Positions 9,501 through 21,168 of a DNA stretch of 35,147 bases are shown piece by piece. Both the position numbers and the translations under genes were made by a program. The notes under the pieces are model-generated. The model saw only the letters and a list, made by a program, of their open reading frames with translations. It had not been told where the DNA came from and did not search any database. Location: the NCBI GenBank assembly GCA_000310025.1, contig FN649733.1:3343971-3379117 (forward strand), given 5' to 3'. Positions within the stretch are counted from its first letter, which is position 1; each line of letters begins with the position of its first letter. The DNA comes from Ectocarpus siliculosus. Taxonomy: Eukaryota; Sar; Phaeophyceae; Ectocarpales; Ectocarpaceae.

Positions 9501-12500
9501 AGTTCAAGTTTATGGTCGGGCTCGCATCACGGCATCAACTCAAGACAGCAACCGCGCGAGCTGCACGGGTGGTCACACACACACACACTGGGCAGCAAAC
9601 ATCGTTCTCGACTCTCGTCGCACGAGTGCGTTGGTTGCTCCTGACAAGAAAAAACACGACGGAGGGAGGGAGACAAGCCACAGAGTGAGGGAGAGTTCCC
9701 AGATGCGCAGAGAACTCAGAAAAGCTGCAATCGTTGTAAACAAGCCGAATGGCGTTGCCATCTTCCAGAGGGGCTACCCTCGGTGGTTGACAAGAGTGAT
9801 GTCTTCGCACGTGCAGCCTCTTCAGCTGGTATCCTCTCATCCCATTCTCCCCCCCCACCCTCTGCCTTATCCAACAAAATAGAACCCGGTCGAATACCGG
9901 TACGAATTCCGCGAAAAAAAAGCTCCGCTGCGTCATACACACGCCCCAACACGGCAGAGAGAGCTGAGCCCAACCGAAACCTTTCGCAGTAAATGCCAGC
10001 AGCGGTAGGAAATAATTGGTGTGGTATGATACGTTGCAAGCGCACACCCCATCCAAGCGGCTCACATTGCACTAACCCTGCCGCCAAACGCCACCTTGGA
10101 GAGCAACTCCCCGCACAGGCACAGGGCGCAGGCGGCGGTCAGAGCGTAAGAGATCGTCTCCTTCGTGACCGCTAGCGGAGGTGGCGACGCTGCTGCTCCT
10201 GCCGTTGCTGCTGATACTTGTTGCGGCGTTGCTGCAGGGGCTTCTTCTTCTTGTGCTGAGCCTATCGCTTTGGTTGAACCTTGCCTCGTTGTTGTTGCTG
10301 GCGTTGGTTCTTCTTGTCTGTCCGGTTTTGTGATCCAGAAGAGGAAGATGAAGTACAGGGATACCACCTGTCGATGTCCCAGAGACCAGAAAGACAACAT
10401 GGCATCACACTTCTCGCAAAGCTTCTACTTCGAATTACAGTTCGTGCAAAGTTTCTACGAAGAAAATGTTCCCTTACCGTGGCCATTTGAGTAGCCATTC
10501 GTTTTGCGTGGTGTGCCAATCACGCATCGATACCTTTCACGCCGGCAATCCTCACTCAGCAGCGATACTGTATGTACTACTGGTCTATACATCTTGCTGT
10601 TGGCGACGATGGGCCTTGAAGAGACTCAGACAATGAAACGGAGAAGTATCAATAGCGTCGAAAAACTATGGAATACCAAAACACGGCTGCTCGTACCGCC
10701 TACCATATTGTCTGCGGCCAAACCAGCCACGATGGCATCCGCCGAGACTCCGAGGGTTTCACACACCTTCCGACGGAAACAACGAGGGGGGGGGGGGGGG
10801 GCAAGGGGGAAAATTATCTGAATTTTGGCAAGTTTTTCAAAGGATTACGGGAAAATGTCACCAAGGCAAGGGGGCCCCCAAAAAAACCCGGGAAGGGAAT
10901 CCCCCCCCTTTACCGGCAGGAGGGGGACCAACCCCCTACTTCTCCAATCGAAAAAAAAGGGGCAAAAGGGCCAAAACCCCGGGCCCAAAAAATTCGAAAA
11001 ACCCAGGGGGCCTAAAAAGGTATTTTTGCAAAAACACCACCAACACCTGCAACCCCCAAAGCACCACCACCAGCCCCCCAACCCCCTTCAAAAAAAAAGG
11101 CAAGAAAAACCCGGGGCCAAGAGGGTAATCCCCAAATTCCCGGGGAGCACCCCGAACCCCCCCCCCCGTATTTTACGGCCCCCCCAAATTTTTGGGCCCC
11201 AAGGGCCAAGGCAATTTTCCCCCCTTCCCCCCCAAAACCAAAAGGGAAAACCCCCCCTGGGGCCCCCTTTCCAATCAAATTCCCGGGGGGCCCAATNNNN
11301 NNNNNNNNNNNNNNNNNNNNNNNNNNNNNNNNNNNNNNNNNNNNNNNNNNNNNNNNNNNNNNNNNNNNNNNNNNNNNNNNNNNNNNNNNNNNNNNNGGGG
11401 GGGGGGGCAAGCGGGAAGATTAGCTGTAGTTTGGCGATGTTTTCAAAGGATTACGGGAAAATGTCAGCAATGCAATGGTGCACACTAAAGACACGCGGTA
11501 GTGAATCTCACCTCATTAGCTGCATGAGTGGCAGCAAGCACCTACATCATCGATCGAGACAAGAGGTGCAACAAGGCCAATAGCTCGTGCCCAGACAAGT
11601 CGGAACACACAGGGTGCCTAAATAGGTACTCTTGCAACAACAGCAGCAACAGCTGCAACACACGAAGCAGCAGCAGCAGCACCACAACCACCATCAACAA
11701 CAACAGCAACGAGAACGCGAGGCCGAGGAGGTAATCACCAAAGTCCCGGGCAGCAGCTCGTACCCACCGCCACGTAGTTTACGGCGCCGCCGATGTGTCT
11801 GGCCGCGAGGGCCGAGGCAATCTTCCACCCATCCCCGCCGAGACCTAAAGGCACAACCGCCGCTGCGGCCGCCGTTCCGATCACAGTCCCGGCGGCGCCG
11901 ATGACAAAACACGCCAGCAATGTCCCAGCAAACCTAATTGGAATTCGAAGAGTTTGAAAGGGGAGCGGCGGTGGGGGAGGGTCGCAATCGTTCACGGCCG
12001 TAGGCTTAACAGTCGGAAACTGCAGGACACCTGTTTCCGTGCGTGGGTATAGACTTTAGGACTTCGGAATCGACCCTCTATTCATATCCTTCACGATTGG
12101 GGCGCGGAGCAATGGAGAGTTGGGTTCTTGTCGTCATGTACCGGGGGGGGGAATTCAAGCGATTCGGTGGACCGGACTTCATGTCCCAACATGGTTATTC
12201 GTTGCGAGGGTCGGTACTCCACACTATGTGTTCCTGAGTTTACGACGCAGCATACTTAAATTTCTTGGCAAAGAAGCATTTTGGGCGTGAAAGAGAGAGG
12301 AATAAAACTTAAACTAGCCAGATGTGAAAAGGGGTGTTCGCCTCATGAACAATCACGTTGATGTCCACGTCTCCGCATTCCCGATCATACAAAACATTCG
12401 GACATGCCTTCAGCAACAAATTCCCCCGTGTTGCTGTGCGGAAGAGGCGGCCCTAAGGCAGAATGGAAAACCAAAGCATGGTGTCACCGGTGTACGCACC

Positions 12501-13285
12501 ATCGTGTCCACAAAAAAGCTGAGCGTACGTGTGGGGACGATAATAACAACTCTGCTGCCACCCATCTGATCACCACTAGCCGACTACTGTTCCAACTGCA
12601 AGCCGAGCGACAACTACCACCATGTCACCTAAGGACTTTCTGGAGGTCGGCGTCGAACAGTAAGAGAGGTACGGCCAGCGGCACGAACACCTGGAATTTG
12701 CAAAGTCACGCACATAGACGAAGCCGGCATTGAATAGGGGGGAGGGCTACATGGTCAGGTGGTCGAAACAGCAACAACGGCAATGCATGTAAGTAAACAG
12801 CGACACAAACACCATCAGCAATAACTGGCGCACCAGGAAAAAGTCCATCGAACAACAACAAACTCGCAGAGTCCATGAGACAAGAGGCAGGGGCACCACT
12901 GCTGGGGAGAAACAATACTCCCCAACATCGCCCGCCAACAAGCGTGCCAACAATAAAACAAGGCGGACGCACTTCAGCTGCAGTTACTCGACAAGAATCC
13001 CGTACCAAACGGAGACACCGCATGATTCCAGCGGAAACGTTCTAGCCAAACGCCCAGCAAGAGTCATGACACGACCACGACACCACAGTCCATGCCTCCT
13101 AAAAATATCCCCACCTGGTTCACGGTGTCGTAAGCGGGGGAGGCCGCAGGTATGACGCCGACGTTGCAGAGGGTAATCGTGAGCAGCATGGTCACCAGGG
13201 GCGAGCTCACGGCCGCTCCCCACCGGGTGCGCTCAGACCACAGCCCCGCGCTGGAAGAGGCTATGAGCACCGCCCACACGTACCT

Positions 13286-13327
<42 letters not shown>

Positions 13328-14979
13328 ACGACGAGCAACGACAGGACGATGAATTGGTACCGTTGTATACGAACTCTCATCATCACGATAGCCGTTGCGC
13401 AGCAAGCTAAATAGTAATCCCGATACCGGGGTGTGTTGCGCTACCCTGCCCCCAATCCACACCGCCCAATACCTTCCGTCGGGCACCGCAAGCCCGTAAA
13501 TCGTTTCAATGCCCATTCGCCCATAAAGATGCCGCGTTTTCTCAAGAACTTGTCGCTACCCCTCATGACACTCATACGAAGTAATATTTTCCGTGGAGTG
13601 TTATTGACCCTTCAGCGTCGAGGAGCAGGCGGCCCCCTACAGGGTAACAAACTCTTCAGTAATGCGCCTGGCATGTGAGTTCCCAATCGCCGACCGCATA
13701 CCAACGGTTGGTGAGCAGGGTAGATAAAGCAGTCGCCGCGCCCGTTGTCCCAACTCCCGCCGCTGCAGCTGCCGCCGCCGCCGCCGCCGGAGCAAAACCG
13801 GCCAACGCCAAGGATGGCAGAAGGGCCCACCGTGCAACACGCGGCAACAGCAGGAGGGCACGATCTCTGGTTCCCTCGCCGCCGTCGTTTCCGCACGCGC
13901 TTCGATCTCCCATCTTGGGCAAGCCTTCCGAAGCACCTGCGTTGGACATGCCTCCTCTGAACGGGCCTCGACGTGCGAGCATGGCGATGCCCTTCGTGAT
14001 GCGTCGAGCTCGTTTCTTGGGCGATACTCCGGTCCCGCCTTGGTGTCGGGTGGTTCCTTGGCATCCTTCACCGCTGGCACTTCGCTGTTTGGCGGCGGTG
14101 CTGGTCTCGATGACTGCTTGCTGATTCTGAGGGTTTTGCCAGCAACACAAAAAAGACGCCACAGGGCGTCAGGCTAAACCGCTTTCTTTGCACGACCGAG
14201 TTGTTGGAGACCAAACGTGCTTGAGGAAAGTGTGGCGGGGGCGTTGCTTCAATGTCATAGGAGCAGGCTTTTACATGGAGGAAGGTGGCACCTCGCCGAT
14301 CGTCGTCTTGTTAAAGAAGGATGCGATTCGCCGGGGTACAATGCAGCCTTTCAGGGGAAAGATCAACAAACCTCGAGCCTGCAGGAAGGCGACAACAGCA
14401 GTCTATAAATAGGAGATGAAACGAGACCCCACAGAAGGAGGTACTCGGCAGAGAGAACGGAACGGTGTAAAACGTGAAGACAACAAACAACAATTGGGCC
14501 ATCCAGCCCCCCTCTCCCCGCCCTCAAACTGCTATAGAGTCCAAGTGCAGCTCGCGGGCACTACTGCTATTGTCTACTTCACGTCCACACACGGCACGTG
14601 GTATTGAGTCTGCTGCTGCGGAACAACGGCGAGGAGAAACATGCGCATCGCAGCGTTACACATGCGTGCTACACCACGCACGATAACAAACGAAACCACC
14701 CGAGGAGAAGGCGTTTATTCTGTTCGGACGACAAGGGAGACCTACCTCAAAACGTGGGCGTGAGAACGAAGCTGGCGTCCAGCGGCGGGGCTGGACCATC
14801 GTGATGGCGGAAGGAGACGGAGTCAAGCTCGAGGCTGGGTGAGCCTGACGAGAGACAGCGGCTACACCAGCCGACGGAGTGGAGACAAAAGCATGGGCGC
14901 CGTGGCTAAGCGAGAAAGGTGAGGAGAGAAGAACGAGAACAAGGATACCGCACTGCACGGTAGTGATGGATCCGTGCAT
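6574..14979 (-). CDS. Plastid-targeted DUF819 (PF05684) integral membrane protein, 11 exons
   Basis: Exons 14979-14746, 14126-13702, 13283-13115, 12690-12629, 11933-11768, 10766-10704, 10367-10066, 9333-9252, 8680-8573, 7471-7328 and 6684-6574 join in phase to 1866 nt, 621 residues plus TGA. Residues 1-30 are a signal peptide (core GILVLVLLSS) ending AHA, followed by Phe31 and a Ser/Pro/Arg-rich transit peptide: the heterokont plastid pattern. Exon 2 adds an Ala-rich hydrophobic segment. The family blocks then follow in order: LWSERTRWGAAVSSPLVTML, NVGVIP..SPAYDTVNQ, VPLAVPLLLFDADLQ, GAAGTVIGT, GWKIASALAARHIGGAVNYV, AGLAADNM, LYFIFLFW, a hydrophilic low-complexity loop (exon 7), LGILLMQLFFAVTGA, ASNANVGGPTTAAAMAAAKG, then LLTGVLGYATATF. 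The last intron has a GC donor (CTG|GCGAGT). It is probably a plastid-envelope or thylakoid transporter-like protein; the family's substrate is unknown to me. Exon 2 start and initiator choice (14979 over the in-frame 15036) are inferred. Confidence 0.85.
10787..11296. other. Degraded false duplicate of 11397-11904 (low-quality read)
   Basis: After a poly-G run, this stretch follows 11397-11904 base for base with frequent errors that extend neighbouring homopolymers (for example AAGGATTACGGGAAAATGTCA is shared, then GCAATGCAATGG becomes CAAGGCAAGGGGG). It contains a corrupted copy of DUF819 exon 5: on the minus strand, GGEGGKIALALGAQKFGGAV stands against GGDGWKIASALAARHIGGAV. It sits in the intron between exons 5 and 6. 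It is almost certainly an assembly artefact. Confidence 0.9.
11297..11396. other. Assembly gap, exactly 100 N
   Basis: One hundred ambiguous bases, a conventional unknown-length gap. Both sides start with the same sequence family (see 10787-11296), so the real gap may be absent. Confidence 0.98.
11632..11722. repeat. (CAG/CAA)n triplet-rich tract
   Basis: CAACAGCAG-type triplets, imperfect, in the intron just downstream (in gene sense) of DUF819 exon 5, which ends at 11768. Confidence 0.8.
13287..13323. repeat. (CGG)n repeat abutting a splice acceptor
   Basis: About twelve perfect GGC triplets. Read on the gene strand they are (GCC)n ending right at the GTAG acceptor of DUF819 exon 3 (exon starts 13283). 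They replace the usual pyrimidine tract. Confidence 0.9.
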
Positions 14980-16578
14980 GGTGGTGAGGGTCCGCCCTTC
15001 CTCCTGCTGCCGCCCCCGTCGGTGTGCTGCCGCCACCGTTTGCTTTGGCTTTCTTGCCCCTGCCTTTCCTGATCGAACTCAGAGGTCCTGCTGTTGTCCC
15101 CACGAACGGATGCACCAAAGGCAGATATTGCTTCGTGGGTTCAATCAACTGTTCTCCCCTCCTTAACGACACAACGACATAGGCCAGCCCCGGCCGTGTC
15201 AGAGACAGAGGAGAGGGGAGAAGGGAACCCCCGATGCCGCCCACCGCGCCACATCGCCACAAGCGTCGGTTCCGCGGTTCCGCGTGCGGTGTGTGTTCCT
15301 TTTCATCATGTGTCGGGAACCGAGTTTCACCGCTTTTTCTGACTCGATGCAGGCCTGCGTTTCCGTCTCGCGGCAGGCACGCAAACAACACCGCAGGCGG
15401 CCCTAGTCCTACGTGAACAGTGAAGAAGGGTATCGACCAACGCTTGGAAGGACAGTAACTGCTAGCATCTTTGCCAGAATCATCATGGCTGCCAATGGTG
15501 AGTGATCCCGTATCGCGGGTTCCCTGTGCGGTCGTGTGTGCACAGCAGTGTCGCGAAAACGCGCCCATGTTTTTTCGTGCGGGACATAGCGATACATCAA
15601 CTGCCAAACACCCGCCTGCCACGTGCTGCCCAGAGTACCCCACCACGCGTAGGAAGGAGGGCCAGCTATTCGAATGGACCTGGTTGTTGAATCAGCGATA
15701 CCTCGGGAATGCCGATCGGCGCGAGTGCCGCTGCCAGCAGCAGTTCGCCAACACCACACTTCGAGCAGAACAACGTGCAGCCGGAAGTGCAGCCCATTCG
15801 AACATGAGTGCACAACAAACGATATGTACATGCTCAGATATAGCTCCGCCGCCGGCGCTATCGAATACTACATCCTACCACATGGCAGCCTAGTATGTAA
15901 CCTGTGCTTGTTCGTGAGACAGAGTAAGGTTTTGAGCATTGCTGAAAATATCATTGTGCATCGCATCGTACCAGTGCGGATCAAGATGTACAGCAGCGTA
16001 TGGATGTACAGCGGTGTTTGGTTGTTTGTCGACACGCTGTTATGGAAGAGCTCCACACTGCAGGCTCTGCGAGTGCGTGCCTTGTTAGGGTATGGTGGCC
16101 TTATCGGGCACGCAGCAGAAAATTCCTCGGTAATGAGGCTCCAGTGGTATCGAGGCTTACTTGTGCATAGGACAGACAGGCTGACGCAGACAGCACTCAC
16201 GCAGTACGTGCAAGGCCACGACTGTCCTCCTCCTTTGCAACGGTCTTCCGTACTGCTGTATAACAAAAAGTCCTGCATATGGCCCCTCTCTGTTGTGGGT
16301 ATTTGCCCAACCCACATACAGGAGAGTTAAGCACGCAGTCATTACTGTAGTTTTTGCCTGTTCCCTTTTTTTTCTGCCTGTGGACGAAAATATTTCGCTA
16401 GCCCAAAAGAAAATTACACACCCGCCCGCCCGCCGTAAGCGCAACTGTTGTTGCCGCGTGCTGTATTGTAGTTATTTTCGCAACAGGTGCCCCGCGAGTC
16501 GTTCGCGTTTGGATCCGTGGCACCAAGGCAAACTCATGTTTCACAATGATTGCGGTTCTTACATCAAGAGTATATGCC
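14980..16578. promoter_or_regulatory. Divergent intergenic region between DUF819 and the CAF16-like gene
   Basis: DUF819 starts leftward at 14979 and the ABC ATPase starts rightward at 16579, so both promoters should lie here. No TATA box or initiator can be named with confidence. Two longer frames occur, 15646-14906 minus (246 codons) and 15674-16330 plus (218 codons). Neither shows a recognised domain or sensible splice structure. The first overlaps DUF819 exon 1 in another frame. A repeated ATGTACAGC word is seen at about 15986-16012. Confidence 0.4.
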
Positions 16579-19500
16579 ATGACAACCTCTCCTTCAAGCA
16601 CTGACGAAAACGCGAGTAGACGGCAGGTACCGATGGACTTTTTGCAGGGACGCTGCTTCAACCACGTATGGTACATTGTCGTCTTACCCTTTCCCTATAT
16701 GCTCCTTTTTTAAGGCGCGAGTGGATCCACACCAGACACCGCCGGTTCAGCGGTGGTGGTGACCAAGCTAGACTTCACGTACGACGGCATGGACAAGCCA
16801 GTGCTCAGGAAGTTCGACCTCGACCTGCCCAAAGGAAGCAGGTATACATCGGACGATTGCTTTTGCTGGTGGTGGTGATGACGCTGCTACTGACTACGGT
16901 GGTTGTCGCTGCGGAGACCACGCTACGTGGGTGTGATTGTCGTGATATGCCGCCCGCGGAAGCGTTCGTAGCCGCTAAAAAAAAATAATAGTCAGATCAG
17001 ATCTCCAACGAGTTGTCATCCATCCAATGTGCGGCAGTTATCCCTAGTGTAGTTCTGCTCTTTGTTATAGAAGGTTAGATTTGTTGTTGCCGCGACAGCA
17101 ATCGTTTCTCTCCAATGCACGACCGGATAAAGGAGATCCCAGACACCTACCCGCGAACAGACTTCCTTGCGGTCTGACTGATGACGCGGTCAAATCGAAC
17201 CATTGGATCTTGTTACAGGTGTCTGCTGATCGGACAAAACGGCGCGGGCAAGAGCACGCTCTTGCGCTTGCTGGCGGGGAGGCATATCACCAAGCCCGAC
17301 GAGGCGGTGATTGTTCTTGACAAGTGAGCAAACCAAGGGTTTCTAGAAATGTTTTCCACATCAAAGCTTAATTATGGCATGTGCTAGTACGACATTACCT
17401 GTTGGCAGAGGTCGTCGCCAAATAAACCTCCCATCCCAGCGATCGAAATGGCAAACAAATGCTTTGCGCATTGGTTTCCACATTTAACGTTTCATTCCAG
17501 CGTGTGTTACTTTTGCGATGGCTTGTGTGCAAAGGGCATCAGCGAACGAACCTCTCATTTTAGCGATCGTAACCGGCCGGGGCATAACCCTATTCTGCAG
17601 TCTATATGGGAACCGCTCGTGTTTCCGTTGCGTTTGTTGTGTGAGAATCGGTCGGAGAAAGTCCTCGCCCTCAGCGGATGTGCTTCATTCTGGGTGGACA
17701 CTTTGTGAATGTATTATGAAGCCCACGTTACACGCTGCCTCCGATTGGACGCCGTTCACGGCTGTCCTTTCACGTTTCTTTATTGTTGGGAGGAGCTTAT
17801 GCTAGCCCTGAATGGTAGGCACGTTCATGACTGGTGTGCCCCACTCTATTGATCGATAAGACATCTCCCCGCTGTCTATCTTTGTTCGACCTTGGTCACG
17901 GTTTTCCCGCTTGGGTCGCGATCTGCTCCACAGGCACGCGTTCCGGGATACTATCCTCAACAAGCACAGGTCCTTCTTGTCCATGGACTGGGGCATGCGC
18001 ACCATCTCCTTCGCGGGTGAGAGGATGGTTTTGCTGGGTGGCGACAGCGGAGGACGTACAGCACGTTTCTGTGTATTTTGTCGCTCATGTTCGTACCGTG
18101 TGTTGTAGAATAGGCCTTGTGAGTAGTCCGCGAGAACAAGGCTTGATTTCTTGTTCGCATGTGAAAAGTGGTTGTTATTTCCCAGAGTCTGGAATAAGTT
18201 TGATCAGAGAGGGACGGACCCCTGTAGCACGTTGCTGCTGCGTTTCCTACGAGCCTGCGTGCGACACAACCAACTAAACGATTGTGCCCTCCCCCCTTGG
18301 TTTTGGTTGATGGCTGAGAACAGAACCAACCCTAAGCCGGAACCGGACATTGGATACTCACACACGAGTCGTCGCACCACGAAGATTGTTTTTTTTTATA
18401 GGATACTCCGTACTCCCATGACAAGGCCCTGGTGTCATAGTGACTGGTTGATGAACAAGACAGGTTAGGTCAGACTAAACATGGCAGCAACATGCGGGGG
18501 ATCGTTTGAGGTGGGAACGAAATCAATACTTAACCTATCGAACAACTAACGAATTGTGCAATAACGCGCAACCGGCGCATGAATCATGATTTCTTGACTT
18601 TGACCGCTGCCACAACACTCCTGAACAACAAGATTCCCACCCAGTGAAATTCATGTCATGTTGATCTTGTGGTATGTGTTTTTTTTTTGCAGGACATGGG
18701 GTTCCCCTCCAGGCGGACATTGCCGTGGGTGACATGATGAAGAAGGACCAGGAGCGGTACCCGGAGCGGAGAGAGGAGTTGCTCAACATGCTCGGCGTCG
18801 ACCCGAACTGGAGGATGCACCAGGCAAGCAAGATACATGAGGCGTGCGTGATTGTACATACTGACACATTTATGTGCTGCCTTCCTGTGTTCCACGTTGT
18901 TACGTTTCTGAGTTTCAAATTGTTGGTGTTTTTCTCTCTGCTCGTTGTTTTGTGCCTTAGTCACTGCTATGCTGGTTCTCTGTTTCTTCCTTCTCACACC
19001 AGCTCGTGGAAGAAGCCTAGCCCAGGGCCATATACGCGAAGGGCCTTACAGCTGTTGATACGTCATTTGAGTCAAATATTTAGCGTCGACCTTGCCAGCA
19101 TGTTGACAAGCCGAGACCCGGCGACCCATGGGTACGTTGACGGAAAAGCTCGTATTCTCTAGTGCGTTGTTTCCTCTCTACCATGGATATTTCCTTTTGA
19201 AGAACACTGCGATTGTTTCCCCGCCACCATGCCGTTTCTTTTGGAAGGGCAGGTTTCTGACGGACAGAGGAGGAGGGTCCAGCTCCTGCTCGGCCTGGTG
19301 AAGCCGTTCAAGCTCCTCCTGCTTGATGAGGTCACCACCAGCTTAGGTACGCGCAAGGCAGCGGTCGGCCTTGATTCCCCCCGTTTTACACGGAAATTCC
19401 CCTTGAAGCTGACGGGAAATTTATAGTTCACGTCGCGGAGGTTGAGAATAGTTGGTCAAGTTCGCAGTAACAAGCGACGCCAATATCCGCAGTTATCTCA

Positions 19501-21168
19501 CGTGTGGCTTCTTCTCTCCGCCCCCGCATCTCTTTTGTTTGACCCCAAAGCTGTGCCAGCCATGTCTTTGCCGATGTCGCTGAGCTTCTGCCACATCTCC
19601 CTTGCTTGTTTTTGCAATTCTATGTTCTCCGGATGCAATCGAAAAGCTTTAGTCTCGTCACTGTTTCTTGTATCCGGGTCCAAACCTCACGTCCATGTTT
19701 TCCTTGCTGGACGAGACGTTTCATGTGCGTGTCGATTGGCCCGCAGTGTGGCTTGCTTTCGTTTGCCGTGTGTTGTTCCATGGTTTGGTAGTTGGTTTTT
19801 CGTTTTTGACTGTGCGAGCGAGACAGGCAATCGACTGCTGCTGTTATGTAGCGAGAACTTTCCTCTTCGTATTTCTGTTGTGTGCTTTTTTCAGCGCGTT
19901 CGTTCTGAAGACGAGAAAACAAAAAAGCCATAGAAATCTCACCAAAATACAAACTTGTCAACAGTTTCTCTGATATGTTTGTGGTGTCCAGGAACGCGGT
20001 GAAGGCTAGCCTCCCCTCCCCGTCAAATCGCTACCTTCCCGCGGTTGAACTGCCTGCTGCAAGACCGACTTGATATGTGTCGTATTTTTCCTTGTGTGCC
20101 CTAGTTTGCGCGTGCTCACTGCCTGCTGCACGCTTGATATTTCTGTCTGCGCGGGCGGGGGCTCTCCGCAGACGTCGTGGTTCGACAAGACCTGCTGCAC
20201 TGGCTCCACAAGGAGAGCGTGGAGCGGGGTGCCACCATCATCTACGCCACCCACATCTTCGACGGGCTGGACGAATGGCCGACCCACCTCACCTACCTCA
20301 CCAGGGACGGAAGCACGGGCTGGCAGGGACGGCTGGAAGACCTGGAGCTCAACCGACAAATGAAGGAGGTGCGCGCGTGCACCCTTGCTTCCGGGCTGCT
20401 ATGTAGTCGTGGTCGGTCGATGGCGCTGGCACTGTCGAGTACTTCCCGCACGATGGGCACGCGGCTTTCTCAAATGCTTCCCAGGCCCTTGCGCTTGTTT
20501 GAGTTGGTATCTTGTGTACTCTCTTCCCGCGGGCACTTTCCTCTCTACCCCCCCGACATTCCATGGAAGAGCCTTTCACACGAGGAGCCCCGGAAACATA
20601 TCGGGTTCTTGGGTTGGGGGAAAATGTTCTTGCCCGAGGTAGCATAATTTGCTGCTGTAGGATGGGTTTACATCACGCCCTCGCGTCCACCGCTTTCTGT
20701 CGTCCTCTCTCTCTTGAACTGACTCCGCTATGCAGTGTACCGGACACCCCTGTGCACCTCGCACTCTCCAAGCAGTTGGTTTTCGCCAACGGTGGGCCGC
20801 AAGAAGTGCGTGCGCCCGCTGTCACACACCTCATCTGACGCCACGCACGCCCGATCCGACTGCTGCTGCTTCTGCTTTTCTGCCCTGTACAATCGTCGTT
20901 GCAAAACCTGTCGGGGCCGGGAAACAATGACAGAGGGGCGAGACTTGCACCCTCCTGAAGGTTGCAGTTCACTGGCTGAGGGGGGAGCAGGAAGAATACA
21001 GAAAGGAAACCTTGGAGCGCAGGCGGCAGGTGGAGGAGTCCGGGGGGTCTGACGCCATCCGCAACCGCAACCCCAACCTCAAAGCATGTACGTGCCGTGA
21101 GTTCTTCTGGTTATGTTCTCAATGTTACCCCTTATGTCCAATGACATCTCCGCTACTTGTACACAGAG
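16579..21168 (+). CDS. CAF16/ABCI-type soluble ABC ATPase (CCR4-NOT associated factor 16 homologue), 8 exons
   Basis: Exons 16579-16615, 16715-16841, 17219-17323, 17934-18016, 18693-18823, 19253-19346, 20172-20368 and 20961-21087 join in phase to about 300 residues, the family's usual size. A Ser/Thr-rich start ([12 protein letters not shown]) precedes LDFTYDG. Then come Walker [10 protein letters not shown], a Q-loop region ([13 protein letters not shown]), the linker ending DPNWRMHQ, signature [10 protein letters not shown], Walker B LLLLDEVT with the catalytic Glu, and the switch His in [12 protein letters not shown]. The tail is Glu/Arg-rich. VSDGQ in place of LSGGQ and the WRMH block are specific to Caf16 and plant ABCI20-type proteins. 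There are no membrane segments, so it is probably a cytosolic or nuclear half-size ATPase. The intron after 18823 uses a GC donor (CAG|GCAAGC). The 3' end is uncertain: splicing 21087 to 21167 makes a TAG split across the intron, while a GTGAGT donor at 21098 would extend the frame. The first exon is inferred from phase. Confidence 0.85.

Noticed and set aside
10825-11583. Long open frame rich in Pro, Lys and Gly across the N gap
   Set aside because: It runs through 100 N and through corrupted read sequence, so it is an artefact of homopolymer errors.
13702-14126. Poly-Ala tract of DUF819 exon 2 as a frame error
   Set aside because: The splice phases on both sides (phase 0 in, phase 2 out) agree only if this frame is used, so the Ala run is probably real coding sequence.
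14906-15646. 246-codon open frame on the minus strand
   Set aside because: Composition is low-complexity Arg/Gly/Pro/Ser. It overlaps DUF819 exon 1 in a different frame, and the exon 1 frame has the targeting peptide and a matching splice phase.
15674-16330. 218-codon open frame on the plus strand
   Set aside because: No recognised domain and no exon structure. It lies in the divergent intergenic region and overlaps long frames on the other strand.
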